Assembly: GCF_022811725.1 (NCBI RefSeq)
Contig: NZ_CP094527.1
Location: 5,146,001-5,210,000 of the forward strand
Length of the DNA stretch: 64,000 bases
Origin: Mucilaginibacter sp. SMC90
Lineage (GTDB): Bacteria; Bacteroidota; Bacteroidia; Sphingobacteriales; Sphingobacteriaceae
Reading direction: 5' to 3'
Shown: positions 1 through 7,312 of the stretch, piece after piece
How the letters are laid out: each line of letters begins with the position of its first letter
Numbering within the stretch: position 1 is the stretch's first letter
Position numbers and translations under genes: made by a program
The notes under the pieces: model-generated
Database searches by the model: none
What the model was told of the DNA's origin: nothing
Seen by the model: only the letters and a program-made list of their open reading frames with translations

Positions 1-729
1 ACCCGCTTAATTTACCTTGAAAGCCCTAATACCTTTTGTTATGAGCTACAGGATATCAGGAAAGTAACCGCGTTTGCCAAATCAAACGGCATCATAACCA
101 TGATCGATAACAGCTACTGCAGCCCACTTTACCAGCAACCTATTAGTATGGGGGTCGACCTGGTGGCGCAATCGGCCACAAAATACATAGGCGGTCATTC
201 GGATGTGGTAGCCGGTGTGCTTACAGGCAGCAAGGCCATGCTTAAAAAACTTTTTGAACATGAGTTCATGAACACAGGCCCCGCACTCTCCCCCCATTCG
301 GCATGGCTGCTTTTGCGCGGATTAAGAACGTTACCGCTCCGCCTGCAACGCAGCTTTGAAAGCACCCGGATCGTTACAGAATGGCTTGCCACCCATCCGG
401 CTGTACAGGATGTGATCTGGCCTTTTAGTCCGCAATTTAAACAAGCCGAATTAGTTAGCCAGCAAATGCAGGGCTGCGGAGGTTTATTTAGCCTTACCTT
501 AAAAAATAGCACATTTAGTAAGATTGAAACATTTTGCAATAGTCTGCAACATATCCTCCTGGCAGTTTCGTGGGGAGGACACGAGAGTCTTGCTGTTCCG
601 GCCATTGCTTCATTTAGTGAGGCTGAATACTCTGCCGAAAATAATCATCACCAATTGATCAGGATGTACGTTGGTCTGGAAGATCCGCATTACTTAATAG
701 CAGATATTAAACAGGCTTTAGAAAAGTAA
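1..729 (+). CDS. PLP-dependent trans-sulfuration enzyme (cystathionine beta-lyase/gamma-synthase family), 5' truncated by window
   Basis: The frame is open from base 1 to the stop at 727-729, so the start lies outside the window and 242 residues are visible. The sequence runs ESPNT, then IDNSY, then SATKYIGGHSD, the Cys/Met-metabolism PLP signature in which the Lys of TKY forms the Schiff base with pyridoxal phosphate. The family is about 380-400 residues, so roughly the first 140 are missing. Members cleave or form the C-S bond of cystathionine or related thioethers in the cytoplasm. The visible part does not separate beta-lyase from gamma-synthase or methionine gamma-lyase. A hairpin follows the stop. 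Confidence 0.9.
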   Translation, partial: TRLIYLESPNTFCYELQDIRKVTAFAKSNGIITMIDNSYCSPLYQQPISMGVDLVAQSATKYIGGHSDVVAGVLTGSKAMLKKLFEHEFMNTGPALSPHSAWLLLRGLRTLPLRLQRSFESTRIVTEWLATHPAVQDVIWPFSPQFKQAELVSQQMQGCGGLFSLTLKNSTFSKIETFCNSLQHILLAVSWGGHESLAVPAIASFSEAEYSAENNHHQLIRMYVGLEDPHYLIADIKQALEK

Positions 730-730
730 A

Positions 731-763
731 CAGTCCCGGCCTCGCGCCGGGATTTGCTGTTTA
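731..763 (+). terminator. Rho-independent-like terminator
   Basis: A 7-bp GC-rich stem (TCCCGGC at 734-740, GCCGGGA at 746-752) with a 5-base loop starts 5 bases after the stop of the trans-sulfuration gene. A broken T-rich run (TTTGCTGTTT) follows. It separates this gene from the convergent gene at 789. Confidence 0.65.
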
Positions 764-788
764 GTTAGGAAATCAATAGTTAATTTAT

Positions 789-1391
789 TTATAAGGATGC
801 GTGTTGAGTGCCTTTTGCATGCTGATGCTCAAAATACAGGTATTTGATCTGGTACTCCCGGTTAATGCTGTCATAAGCCATCAGGTCGGCATCGCCATGA
901 AAGTAATTACGGATGCTGTACCTGAAATCGTTTTGCTCCGGAAAACTCCTGTACACGTTGGCTATGGTTAAGTTTAAAACAGGCGCGGCAATACCTGTGC
1001 TATAAAAATAATTCTCGGCCCGGGCATAACCTTTACCTTGAGGGACTAACTGTACATGACAGTAAAGTATGAACCCTGCTGTATCAATCACTTCGTAAGC
1101 TTCATCTTGATAAAGCCTGTAATCTTTACCTCCATCGCGGTAGCCAAAAATTTCACTTTTTGATAACCTTATCTTTTTCCCTGCGGAGGTAAGGCTGATG
1201 TGGTTACCGCCTAAAAAATCATTGAGTTTCAGTTTTGTACCCTCTTCAGGCACGTAGCTCAATTTATCGGCTTTGTAATCCTGGGCAGTTAAATAAATTC
1301 CTGACTTTACATTTTCATTTTGTGCCATAAGGCGGTTTGCCCGTATACCGATCAGCATCATGATGATGATCATTTTAATTGAATTTTTCAT
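789..1391 (-). CDS. Secreted hypothetical protein, 200 aa
   Basis: I do not recognise a family. The N-terminus (MKNSIKMIIIMMLIGI, later LMAQNEN) looks like a Sec signal peptide with cleavage near residue 23, so the mature protein is probably periplasmic or outer-membrane associated. The remainder is a mixed alpha/beta sequence rich in Tyr, Asp and Lys, with no membrane segment and no catalytic motif I can name. The C-terminus is His-rich (EHQHAKGTQHASL). The ATG at 1391 starts directly before the signal peptide. It lies downstream of the beta-barrel gene on the same strand, but a good terminator at 1424-1451 separates them, so it is probably transcribed on its own. Confidence 0.7.
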   Translation of the reverse strand: MKNSIKMIIIMMLIGIRANRLMAQNENVKSGIYLTAQDYKADKLSYVPEEGTKLKLNDFLGGNHISLTSAGKKIRLSKSEIFGYRDGGKDYRLYQDEAYEVIDTAGFILYCHVQLVPQGKGYARAENYFYSTGIAAPVLNLTIANVYRSFPEQNDFRYSIRNYFHGDADLMAYDSINREYQIKYLYFEHQHAKGTQHASL

Positions 1392-1423
1392 TTTGTTTAC
1401 TACTTATTTAAAAATTAAGGGCA

Positions 1424-1451
1424 TAAAAAAGCCGGGCGGCAAAACCCGGCC
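1424..1451 (-). terminator. Rho-independent terminator of the beta-barrel gene
   Basis: Read on the minus strand, a GCCGGG...CCCGGC stem (1445-1450 with 1431-1436) is followed by six T residues (1430-1425). It sits about 90 bases after the stop of the gene at 1538-2935. Confidence 0.8.
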
Positions 1452-1537
1452 TCCAACCTTTACTAAACCTACCCTTACAATCCAAACGGGATAAGTTATC
1501 GCGGTTTTAAAATACGTTTATATAATCTGCTTACTAC

Positions 1538-2935
1538 TTAAAAGCGAACCAGCAGGGCAGCTATAAATCTTGTTTCTGAGTTTACCAGATCTGGGGTAAA
1601 GTTGGTACCATCAAGTGGTGTAGTATTGTAACCATCGGGCGATGTAACACCGCCGTGGCCTGCAAAATATGGCACGTTAGCATGACGGTGAACAACTTCC
1701 ATCCTGAAAGTCAGGTAATCGTTAGGCATCAGATCCACAGTGGTTGAATAATCATAAGCTTTGAATTTATCGCCGGGATTAGCCGAAAACGGATGAGTAC
1801 CAACAGCACCTGTACCTACTGCCGGGATCGGGTTTGCATCGCCGGTTGGATAAAGCACCAGGTAACGGCCGGGGTTATTCATTACACCGCCGCCAAAAGT
1901 CCAGCCTAAATGACCTTTAGCCATTACCATACGGTGGTAAAACATGGCGCTTGCAAAGTATTGTGCAGGGCCTTTAACCGGATCTGATGTGAAGCCGTTA
2001 ACACCGTCACCTTTTTCATCGCCAAGGTCGCCTGTTATGGATAAGGCTGCGCTGTTTACGAAGCTGTTTTTATTAGTGTTTTTGTAATAACGTACCTCCA
2101 CACTGTTATCGGTATGAAAGCGTTTACGGCCCGGTTTGTCCTGAGTATCTGCACCGTAATAGTTATTGGTTAATACCTGTAACCACTCTTTAGGACGCCA
2201 AAGGATTTGACCACCAATACCCGGCCTGCTGTTAAACATACCGTATGACTGCCAGCCATTGATCAGCCAAGGCTCAATTTTCAGTTTGTCTGATACGAAG
2301 ATCTGTACACGTACACCATTAAAGAACCATGGCGTATTATCACTGGTGAACGATGGCTGGTAAGCCCAGTTCTCAGCATTGTAATACGAGAATAAACCTA
2401 CGTACGACATGAAGATACCCGCATCAACGTTAATACCATTCAATACATTAAAGTGGTAACCCGCATTGGCCTCGCTCAGGTAGCGGTAAGCCGTAGTAAG
2501 GTCAAACTGACCGCGGGTAACGCTAAAGTCATTACGGGGCACCACGGTCGACCGGGTACCGAACTGGGTCAATAGGCTGGCACGCACGTTATCATAATGA
2601 AAATCTCCGCCGAAAGCTACTGTAGATATTTCAAACTCATGATCGCGTGCCAGGGCGGTTGAACCAACCACGGTGTGGTCTATAGGGTTATTGTTTGATG
2701 CGGTATAGTTAAAATCAAGCAGGAAACGACCAGTGAAATATTTGGTATCAAGCAAAGCTTTGTGACGGCGGTCGTTGCCGTTAAGCCAAGTGAAATCGCC
2801 AAAGGCAAATGGCTCGGGTTTGGTTTTTACGGTGTCTTTAACAATGGTGCTGTCTGGTAAAGATGCAGCGTTTGCCTGGGCGTAGGCTAAAAGTAGTGTA
2901 AGGCCTAATGCAATAAATAAAAGAAGTTTTTTCAT
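1538..2935 (-). CDS. Outer-membrane beta-barrel protein (porin-like), 465 aa
   Basis: A signal peptide (MKKLLLFIALGLTLLLAYAQANAA) is followed by a mature region full of alternating, aromatic-rich beta strands and ends in ALLVRF, a terminal Phe typical of barrels inserted by BAM. The length and the phrases RFLLDFNYTASNNN, GGQILWRPKEW and VVHRHANVPYFAGHGG fit the Bacteroidota OmpL/BBP2-type putative barrel family, often annotated as beta-barrel porin. It should lie in the outer membrane as a diffusion channel; the substrate cannot be deduced. It has its own terminator and no operon partner. The long non-coding region upstream would hold its promoter, but I see no clear TAnnTTTG element there. 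Confidence 0.8.
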   Translation of the reverse strand: MKKLLLFIALGLTLLLAYAQANAASLPDSTIVKDTVKTKPEPFAFGDFTWLNGNDRRHKALLDTKYFTGRFLLDFNYTASNNNPIDHTVVGSTALARDHEFEISTVAFGGDFHYDNVRASLLTQFGTRSTVVPRNDFSVTRGQFDLTTAYRYLSEANAGYHFNVLNGINVDAGIFMSYVGLFSYYNAENWAYQPSFTSDNTPWFFNGVRVQIFVSDKLKIEPWLINGWQSYGMFNSRPGIGGQILWRPKEWLQVLTNNYYGADTQDKPGRKRFHTDNSVEVRYYKNTNKNSFVNSAALSITGDLGDEKGDGVNGFTSDPVKGPAQYFASAMFYHRMVMAKGHLGWTFGGGVMNNPGRYLVLYPTGDANPIPAVGTGAVGTHPFSANPGDKFKAYDYSTTVDLMPNDYLTFRMEVVHRHANVPYFAGHGGVTSPDGYNTTPLDGTNFTPDLVNSETRFIAALLVRF

Positions 2936-3206
2936 TTTGAATATGAGATTATTTGTTCGCGACCGGGACGGTTTGCAGTGTTTAGTTTAATTGTTCCGGC
3001 CTACGTTAATTATGGCACGCCTGCCAATTGCTGTACCAAAGCGTCTGCAATATTTCTGGTCAATTTGATTATCAGCAGTTTATTAGTTTTTACTTTATTT
3101 TTTATTTGTGGATATCTGAACGATCCTTTTCATTTTGAGATGGTGGTTTTCTCATGCTGAGTTTAAAAATCCGAGACCTCTCATCGCTACCACAAGCGTC
3201 AATTGC

Positions 3207-3308
3207 TACCGCAAGCGTCCTCGCTTGTGGGCTTTATGCTAAGCTATGCAAGCGACTCATCGAGTTGTTGACCTAAACGCGGGCCACAAGCGAGGACGCT
3301 TGCGGCAG
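3207..3308. repeat. Long inverted repeat, 22-bp perfect arms
   Basis: Arms at 3209-3230 and 3284-3305 are perfect reverse complements of 22 bp, separated by 53 bases. Each arm contains the smaller dyad CAAGCG-WGGA/TCCW-CGCTTG. The core AGCGWGGACGCT recurs at 43226-43310. With the second inverted repeat at 3361-3443 it occupies most of the 646-base gap 2936-3581, where I see no convincing gene. Confidence 0.85.
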
Positions 3309-3360
3309 CAGATGGTTAAAATCCGAGGCCTCTGAAGGGGAAAATCACATTTGCCCCTTT

Positions 3361-3443
3361 GTCGTGCTGAGGTACGAAGCATCTTCTTCGCTTTGTATAG
3401 CGGCCATGCTTGTTGAAGAAGATCCTTCGTACCTCAGGATGAC
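3361..3443. repeat. Imperfect inverted repeat, 28-bp arms
   Basis: Arms at 3361-3388 and 3416-3443 pair over 28 bp with three mismatches around a 27-base spacer (core CTGAGGTACGAAG / CTTCGTACCTCAG). It has the look of a REP/MITE-like intergenic palindrome. It lies downstream of the response regulator at 3582 but has no T tract on that strand, so I do not call it a terminator. Confidence 0.8.
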
Positions 3444-3581
3444 AGTTTTTCTAAAATCATGTCATGGATAATTTGTTTCAGCACTCCACGGGATAGGTGG
3501 GCGATTTGCTTATCAGCCGGCTTAGCGAGTGAGGTATTGAAGCAAGTTCAACATGACGATAATTTTAATTGTTTATCATGA

Positions 3582-4922
3582 TCAGTTCATGATAATGTGG
3601 TACTCTTCAATTTTACGGTAGAGGGTAGCTAAGCCAATTCCAAGTACCCTCGCGGCTTCGGATTTGTTACCTTTAACATACTTCAGGATCCTGCGGATAT
3701 GGTGGCGTTCTACGCTGTCCAGATCAAGCGCTACAAGGTCATAATACCCGCCGTTGTGAAATTCGTTAGGCAGTAGTTTTGGGGTAAGTATGGGCTCATC
3801 CATCAGGATAATAACCCGTTCAATCACATTTTTAAGCTCGCGGATATTACCGTTCCACTTGTGTTGGTTAAGCAGTTTAAAAAAGCTCTCATCCACGTTG
3901 GGCAGCTTCTTCTTCACTTTGGCCGAATATAGTTTAATAAAATGCCTGGCCAGCACCTCAATATCCCCTATCCTATCCCGCAAGGGCGGCAGCACAATCG
4001 AAAACCCTGACAGGCGGTAAAACAGATCAAGCCTGAAATGCCCTTCTTCTGATTCCTTTTGCAGATCACGGTTAGTGGCTGCAATAAGGCGTACATTTAC
4101 TTTAATAGTCTTGGTTTCTCCTATTTTAATAAAAGTCCCATTTTCGAGTACCCTTAACAGTTTAGCCTGCAAGTCGTGGCTCATCTCGCCAAGCTCATCT
4201 AAAAAAATTGTACCGCCGCTTGCTTCCTCAAATAAACCCTTCTTATCCTTAAGTGCACCGGTAAACGCTCCCGCTTTGTACCCAAATAATTCACTCTCTA
4301 AGAGCTCCTTGCTAAAGGCGCTGCAGTTAACGGCCACAAAGGGTTTATCTTTACGCAGGCTTTCATAATGGATGGCTTCGGCAAATACCTCTTTACCTGT
4401 GCCGGTTTCGCCTAAAAGCAAAACAGTAGCATCCGTACGGGCTACTTTCTTGGCCAGTTCAACTGCCTCCAGTATGGCGGGTGATTGACCAAGCACTATC
4501 GGGAAACCGTGCTGGGTTTCCACTTCATTTTGAAGTTCGTTAATATGGTATTGTAAATTGGCTTTATCAAGTGCCCTGCTCACCAGGGGAATGATCTTGT
4601 CATTATCATCACCCTTGGTTAAATAATCAAAGGCCCCGTTTTTAATGGCCAGCACCCCATCGCTGATGGTACCGAAGGCTGTTAGGTTAATGATCTCGAT
4701 GTAGGGTTTTATTTGTTTGATACGCTGCACCAGTTCAACCCCGTTAGCATCGGGCAGCTTTACATCGCTTAACACTACCCTTACATCCTCGCGCTCAATG
4801 AGGCGTAAACCGGCTTTTGCGTTAGGTGCCTGGATCACGTTATATCCTTCCAGTACCAAAATACGGGCCATCAGTTCGCTGAGCTTTACCTCGTCATCAA
4901 TTATTAATATGCTTGATTTCAT
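3582..4922 (-). CDS. Sigma-54-dependent response regulator (NtrC/AtoC family), 446 aa
   Basis: The three domains are in the standard order. A receiver (residues 1-120) has the acidic pair D9/D10 and the likely phospho-acceptor D53 in LSDVKLP. An AAA+ sigma-54 interaction domain (about 140-370) carries GETGTGKE (Walker A) and GAFTGA (the loop that contacts sigma-54). A C-terminal Fis-type helix-turn-helix contains GNKSEAARVLGIG. It should activate RpoN promoters when phosphorylated. No histidine kinase is adjacent. It overlaps the M20 deacylase upstream by 26 bases and may therefore be the last gene of a GNAT-M20-regulator operon. Its target genes are unknown. Confidence 0.93.
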   Translation of the reverse strand: MKSSILIIDDEVKLSELMARILVLEGYNVIQAPNAKAGLRLIEREDVRVVLSDVKLPDANGVELVQRIKQIKPYIEIINLTAFGTISDGVLAIKNGAFDYLTKGDDNDKIIPLVSRALDKANLQYHINELQNEVETQHGFPIVLGQSPAILEAVELAKKVARTDATVLLLGETGTGKEVFAEAIHYESLRKDKPFVAVNCSAFSKELLESELFGYKAGAFTGALKDKKGLFEEASGGTIFLDELGEMSHDLQAKLLRVLENGTFIKIGETKTIKVNVRLIAATNRDLQKESEEGHFRLDLFYRLSGFSIVLPPLRDRIGDIEVLARHFIKLYSAKVKKKLPNVDESFFKLLNQHKWNGNIRELKNVIERVIILMDEPILTPKLLPNEFHNGGYYDLVALDLDSVERHHIRRILKYVKGNKSEAARVLGIGLATLYRKIEEYHIIMN

Positions 4923-6069
4923 TTTTGTATTTGTTTGGATTATTGATGAGCATCAGCGGCAGTGTTTCCAGCAGCCGTACATATAAGTTGATGCCCTTCT
5001 TGATCTCTTCGAGGTAAATAAATTCATCGGCCGAATGTGAACGGGCCGAATCGCCGGGGCCTATCTTTACCGAAGGGATAGATAACCAGGCCTGGTCGGA
5101 CGTGGTAGGCGAAATATAGGTTTTGCAGCCAACTGCAATCCCCGTCTTAACTATCGGATGTTCGGGAGATACCGATGATGCCCCCAGCGATCCGGCGCGC
5201 GGGTTTACCTGGCACGATACATTCCTTTTAATAATATCAACAATCTCGTTTTGCGAAAAGGTATCATCATGCCTGATATCCACAGTAAACTCACACCTGC
5301 CTGGTACGATATTATGCTGAGAACCTGCTTTAATGGTGGTCACCGTCATCTTTACGGGAGATATTCCCTTCAATTGCTGCGGAAACTGGTACAAACTGAA
5401 CCACTCCAGGTCCCGCAGGCATTTATGAATAGCATTATCACCTTCCTCACGCGCAGCATGGCCCGGGCGACCATTACTTATACAATCAATAACCAGATTG
5501 CCCTTTTCAGCAATAGCCATTTGCAGCAAAGTGGGTTCACCAACTATGGCCAGTTCACACCTGCCCAGCAGCGGCAGGATTGATTTAATACCGTTTTCGC
5601 CTGAGTTTTCTTCTTCGGCAGTGATGGCGAGACAAAGGTTAAAACCTAAACCGTGGTAGCTGTAAAAATGCAGAAAGGCGGCAATGAGCGATACAACACA
5701 ACCGCCTGCATCATTACTACCAAGCCCGTAAAGTCTCCCCTCGCTTATTTCCGGGCAAAACGGATCTTTTGTGTACCCCTCGTTTGGCACAACCGTATCC
5801 ATATGAGAGTTAAGCAGTATTGTCGGTTTAGTTTCATCATAGTATTTATTAAAGCACCAGATATTGTTCCCCTGCCGTTTTACCTTAACCGAATAACCAT
5901 GCAGGTATTGCTGTATAATATCAGCAACCGCATTTTCATCGCCGCTAAGCGACGGTATTTTGATCATATGCTGTAGCAGCACAACAGACTCGCTAAAAAA
6001 ATGCGGGTTTAAAGGCAGCGTATGTCCTACCAAAGAAGTGGCGGGCTGCTCATTCAATGTCTTTATCAT
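4897..6069 (-). CDS. M20-family deacylase, ArgE-like (N-acyl-ornithine deacylase type), 390 aa
   Basis: This is a zinc peptidase of the M20 family. LLNSHMDTVVP holds the first metal-binding His and catalytic Asp, GSNDAGG the bridging Asp, AITAEEE the catalytic Glu pair and VGEPT a further metal ligand. The dimerisation insert sits around residues 185-290. The length fits ArgE/DapE-type deacylases. In Bacteroidota, arginine operons carry an M20 deacylase of this kind together with a GNAT protein like the neighbour, so deacylation of N-acetyl- or N-succinyl-ornithine is the best guess. Substrate assignment within M20 is uncertain. The gene starts 5 bases after the GNAT gene ends. Confidence 0.85.
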   Translation of the reverse strand: MIKTLNEQPATSLVGHTLPLNPHFFSESVVLLQHMIKIPSLSGDENAVADIIQQYLHGYSVKVKRQGNNIWCFNKYYDETKPTILLNSHMDTVVPNEGYTKDPFCPEISEGRLYGLGSNDAGGCVVSLIAAFLHFYSYHGLGFNLCLAITAEEENSGENGIKSILPLLGRCELAIVGEPTLLQMAIAEKGNLVIDCISNGRPGHAAREEGDNAIHKCLRDLEWFSLYQFPQQLKGISPVKMTVTTIKAGSQHNIVPGRCEFTVDIRHDDTFSQNEIVDIIKRNVSCQVNPRAGSLGASSVSPEHPIVKTGIAVGCKTYISPTTSDQAWLSIPSVKIGPGDSARSHSADEFIYLEEIKKGINLYVRLLETLPLMLINNPNKYKNEIKHINN

Positions 6070-6074
6070 AAAGG

Positions 6075-6620
6075 TTAGTTTAGTTGAGGATCAAATAACA
6101 TGGCGGTACACAAGCAATTGCAACGATTTTTACTTTGCAGCACATCATAGTTTACACAGCTTTTGCAGGCATCCCAAAAACGAGGTTCACGTGCTACTTC
6201 GGCATAGGTTACCGGTTCAAAACCAAGGCGGGTATTCATTTTCATAATGGCCAGGCCGGATGTAATGCTGAATATTTTTGCTGATGGGTATTTGCTGCGC
6301 GAAAGGTTAAAAATGCAGTCCTTAATTTCAGAAGCTACACCCTGGTTACGGTGCTGCGGTGATACGATAAGGCCGCTGTTTGATACAAATTTTCCGTTGT
6401 CCCAGGTTTCTATATAGGAGAAACCTACCCATTCGCCATTTTCCGTTACGGCAACTATGGCTTTGCCGGCGTCGATCTTTTCTATTACTGAGGCTGCCGA
6501 TCTTTTGGAAATACCCGAGCCCCTTGCTATGGCCGAACTTTCCATTTCCCTGATAATTTCATCGGCGAACACTACATCGGCCGGAATAGCCGGCCTTACA
6601 ATAATTCGTTCATCTTCCAT
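6075..6620 (-). CDS. GNAT N-acetyltransferase, arginine-operon type, 181 aa
   Basis: An acetyl-CoA-dependent GNAT fold is shown by the NSGLIVSPQHRNQGVASEI segment (motif A, with the Q/R-x-x-G-x-A/G pyrophosphate loop). The C-terminal part (FWDACKSCVNY, then a CNCLCTAMLFDP tail) has five Cys and matches, from memory, the GNAT protein that opens many Bacteroidota arginine biosynthesis operons, possibly as an N-acylglutamate synthase. The Cys cluster could bind metal; that is inference. It is the first gene of a presumed operon with the M20 deacylase and the response regulator. None of argBCDFG lies between them, unlike the usual order. Confidence 0.8.
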   Translation of the reverse strand: MEDERIIVRPAIPADVVFADEIIREMESSAIARGSGISKRSAASVIEKIDAGKAIVAVTENGEWVGFSYIETWDNGKFVSNSGLIVSPQHRNQGVASEIKDCIFNLSRSKYPSAKIFSITSGLAIMKMNTRLGFEPVTYAEVAREPRFWDACKSCVNYDVLQSKNRCNCLCTAMLFDPQLN

Positions 6621-6771
6621 TTTATATGTTTATTTCAGTTATCAGCACGGATTTGTTGAATAACTGTACATACCCTAATGCCAAAAGAATGCCCGTTATG
6701 GCACACTTATACCATTTATCGGTTTAGGCCGTGTAAATGAAGATTTTAGTTTTTATCGACGGATCAGGCCA

Positions 6772-6802
6772 TAAAAAAAGCCTATCAAAATGAAAGGCTT
6801 CT
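6772..6802 (-). terminator. Rho-independent terminator of the small membrane-protein gene
   Basis: On the minus strand an AAGCCT...AGGCTT stem (6795-6800 with 6778-6783) runs directly into seven T residues (6779-6773). It lies about 30 bases after the stop at 6829. Confidence 0.75.
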
Positions 6803-6828
6803 ATTTTCAAAACAAGTTATTTTGATAA

Positions 6829-7011
6829 TTATTGAACCGGCTGATGGTATTCAGGGCTGGTTTTAAAATGCTCCAGGTAGCCGTCCGGGTTTACAGCAAC
6901 CCCACTCATTTCTGTTTTAGGGGGTGCTTTCTTCTTTTTCGGACCAGAGACAGAAAGAATAATAGCTGCTAATAAAGTGGTTATTTTAAGTATGATATAA
7001 AATATTGCCAT
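6829..7011 (-). CDS. Small single-pass membrane protein, 60 aa
   Basis: I chose the ATG at 7011; a longer reading would need a TTG at 7044 in a region without coding character. The product has one hydrophobic segment (residues 3-20), a basic patch (PKKKKAPPK) and a short polar tail ending NPDGYLEHFKTSPEYHQPVQ. By the positive-inside rule the tail after the Lys cluster is probably cytoplasmic. The family and role are unknown to me. A terminator lies just downstream and a perfect 13-bp inverted repeat lies 112-152 bases upstream, which favours a real, separately regulated gene. Confidence 0.65.
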   Translation of the reverse strand: MAIFYIILKITTLLAAIILSVSGPKKKKAPPKTEMSGVAVNPDGYLEHFKTSPEYHQPVQ

Positions 7012-7122
7012 GGCTTTTAACTTTATGGTAAAAGCCCGTAGCAAACTAAACCTGTGCCAAAAACCTCAAGATCATCTTCAATAGCCCGTAAACAACTATT
7101 GGCGGCACCTGATCAAAGCAAC

Positions 7123-7163
7123 CTCTATCATTTTGGGAGATGCAAATTATCAAAATGATAGAG
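7123..7163. promoter_or_regulatory. Perfect 13-bp inverted repeat, possible operator
   Basis: CTCTATCATTTTG at 7123-7135 and CAAAATGATAGAG at 7151-7163 are exact reverse complements with a 15-base spacer. There is no T tract on either side, so a regulator site for the 60-aa gene is more likely than a terminator. The rest of 7012-7312 shows nothing else. Confidence 0.5.
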
Positions 7164-7312
7164 CCCACCTCGTCAGTAAGATCGTTTTCAGATCAAACGT
7201 AAATTTGAAGAACAAAATGAAAAACTTTCAAGAATGAAATTTGCCAGCCATCTTGAGTTATTTAAAACGCATATATCGGCTATTTACTATAAACACTGTT
7301 TAAAGTAAATAC

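Noticed and set aside
2978..3160. 60-codon plus-strand frame with hydrophobic sequence
   Set aside because: It begins with GTG, has no promoter or conserved feature and overlaps the upstream region of the beta-barrel gene.
3181..3310. CRISPR-like spaced repeats
   Set aside because: There are only two copies and they are in inverted, not direct, orientation, with no cas genes near.
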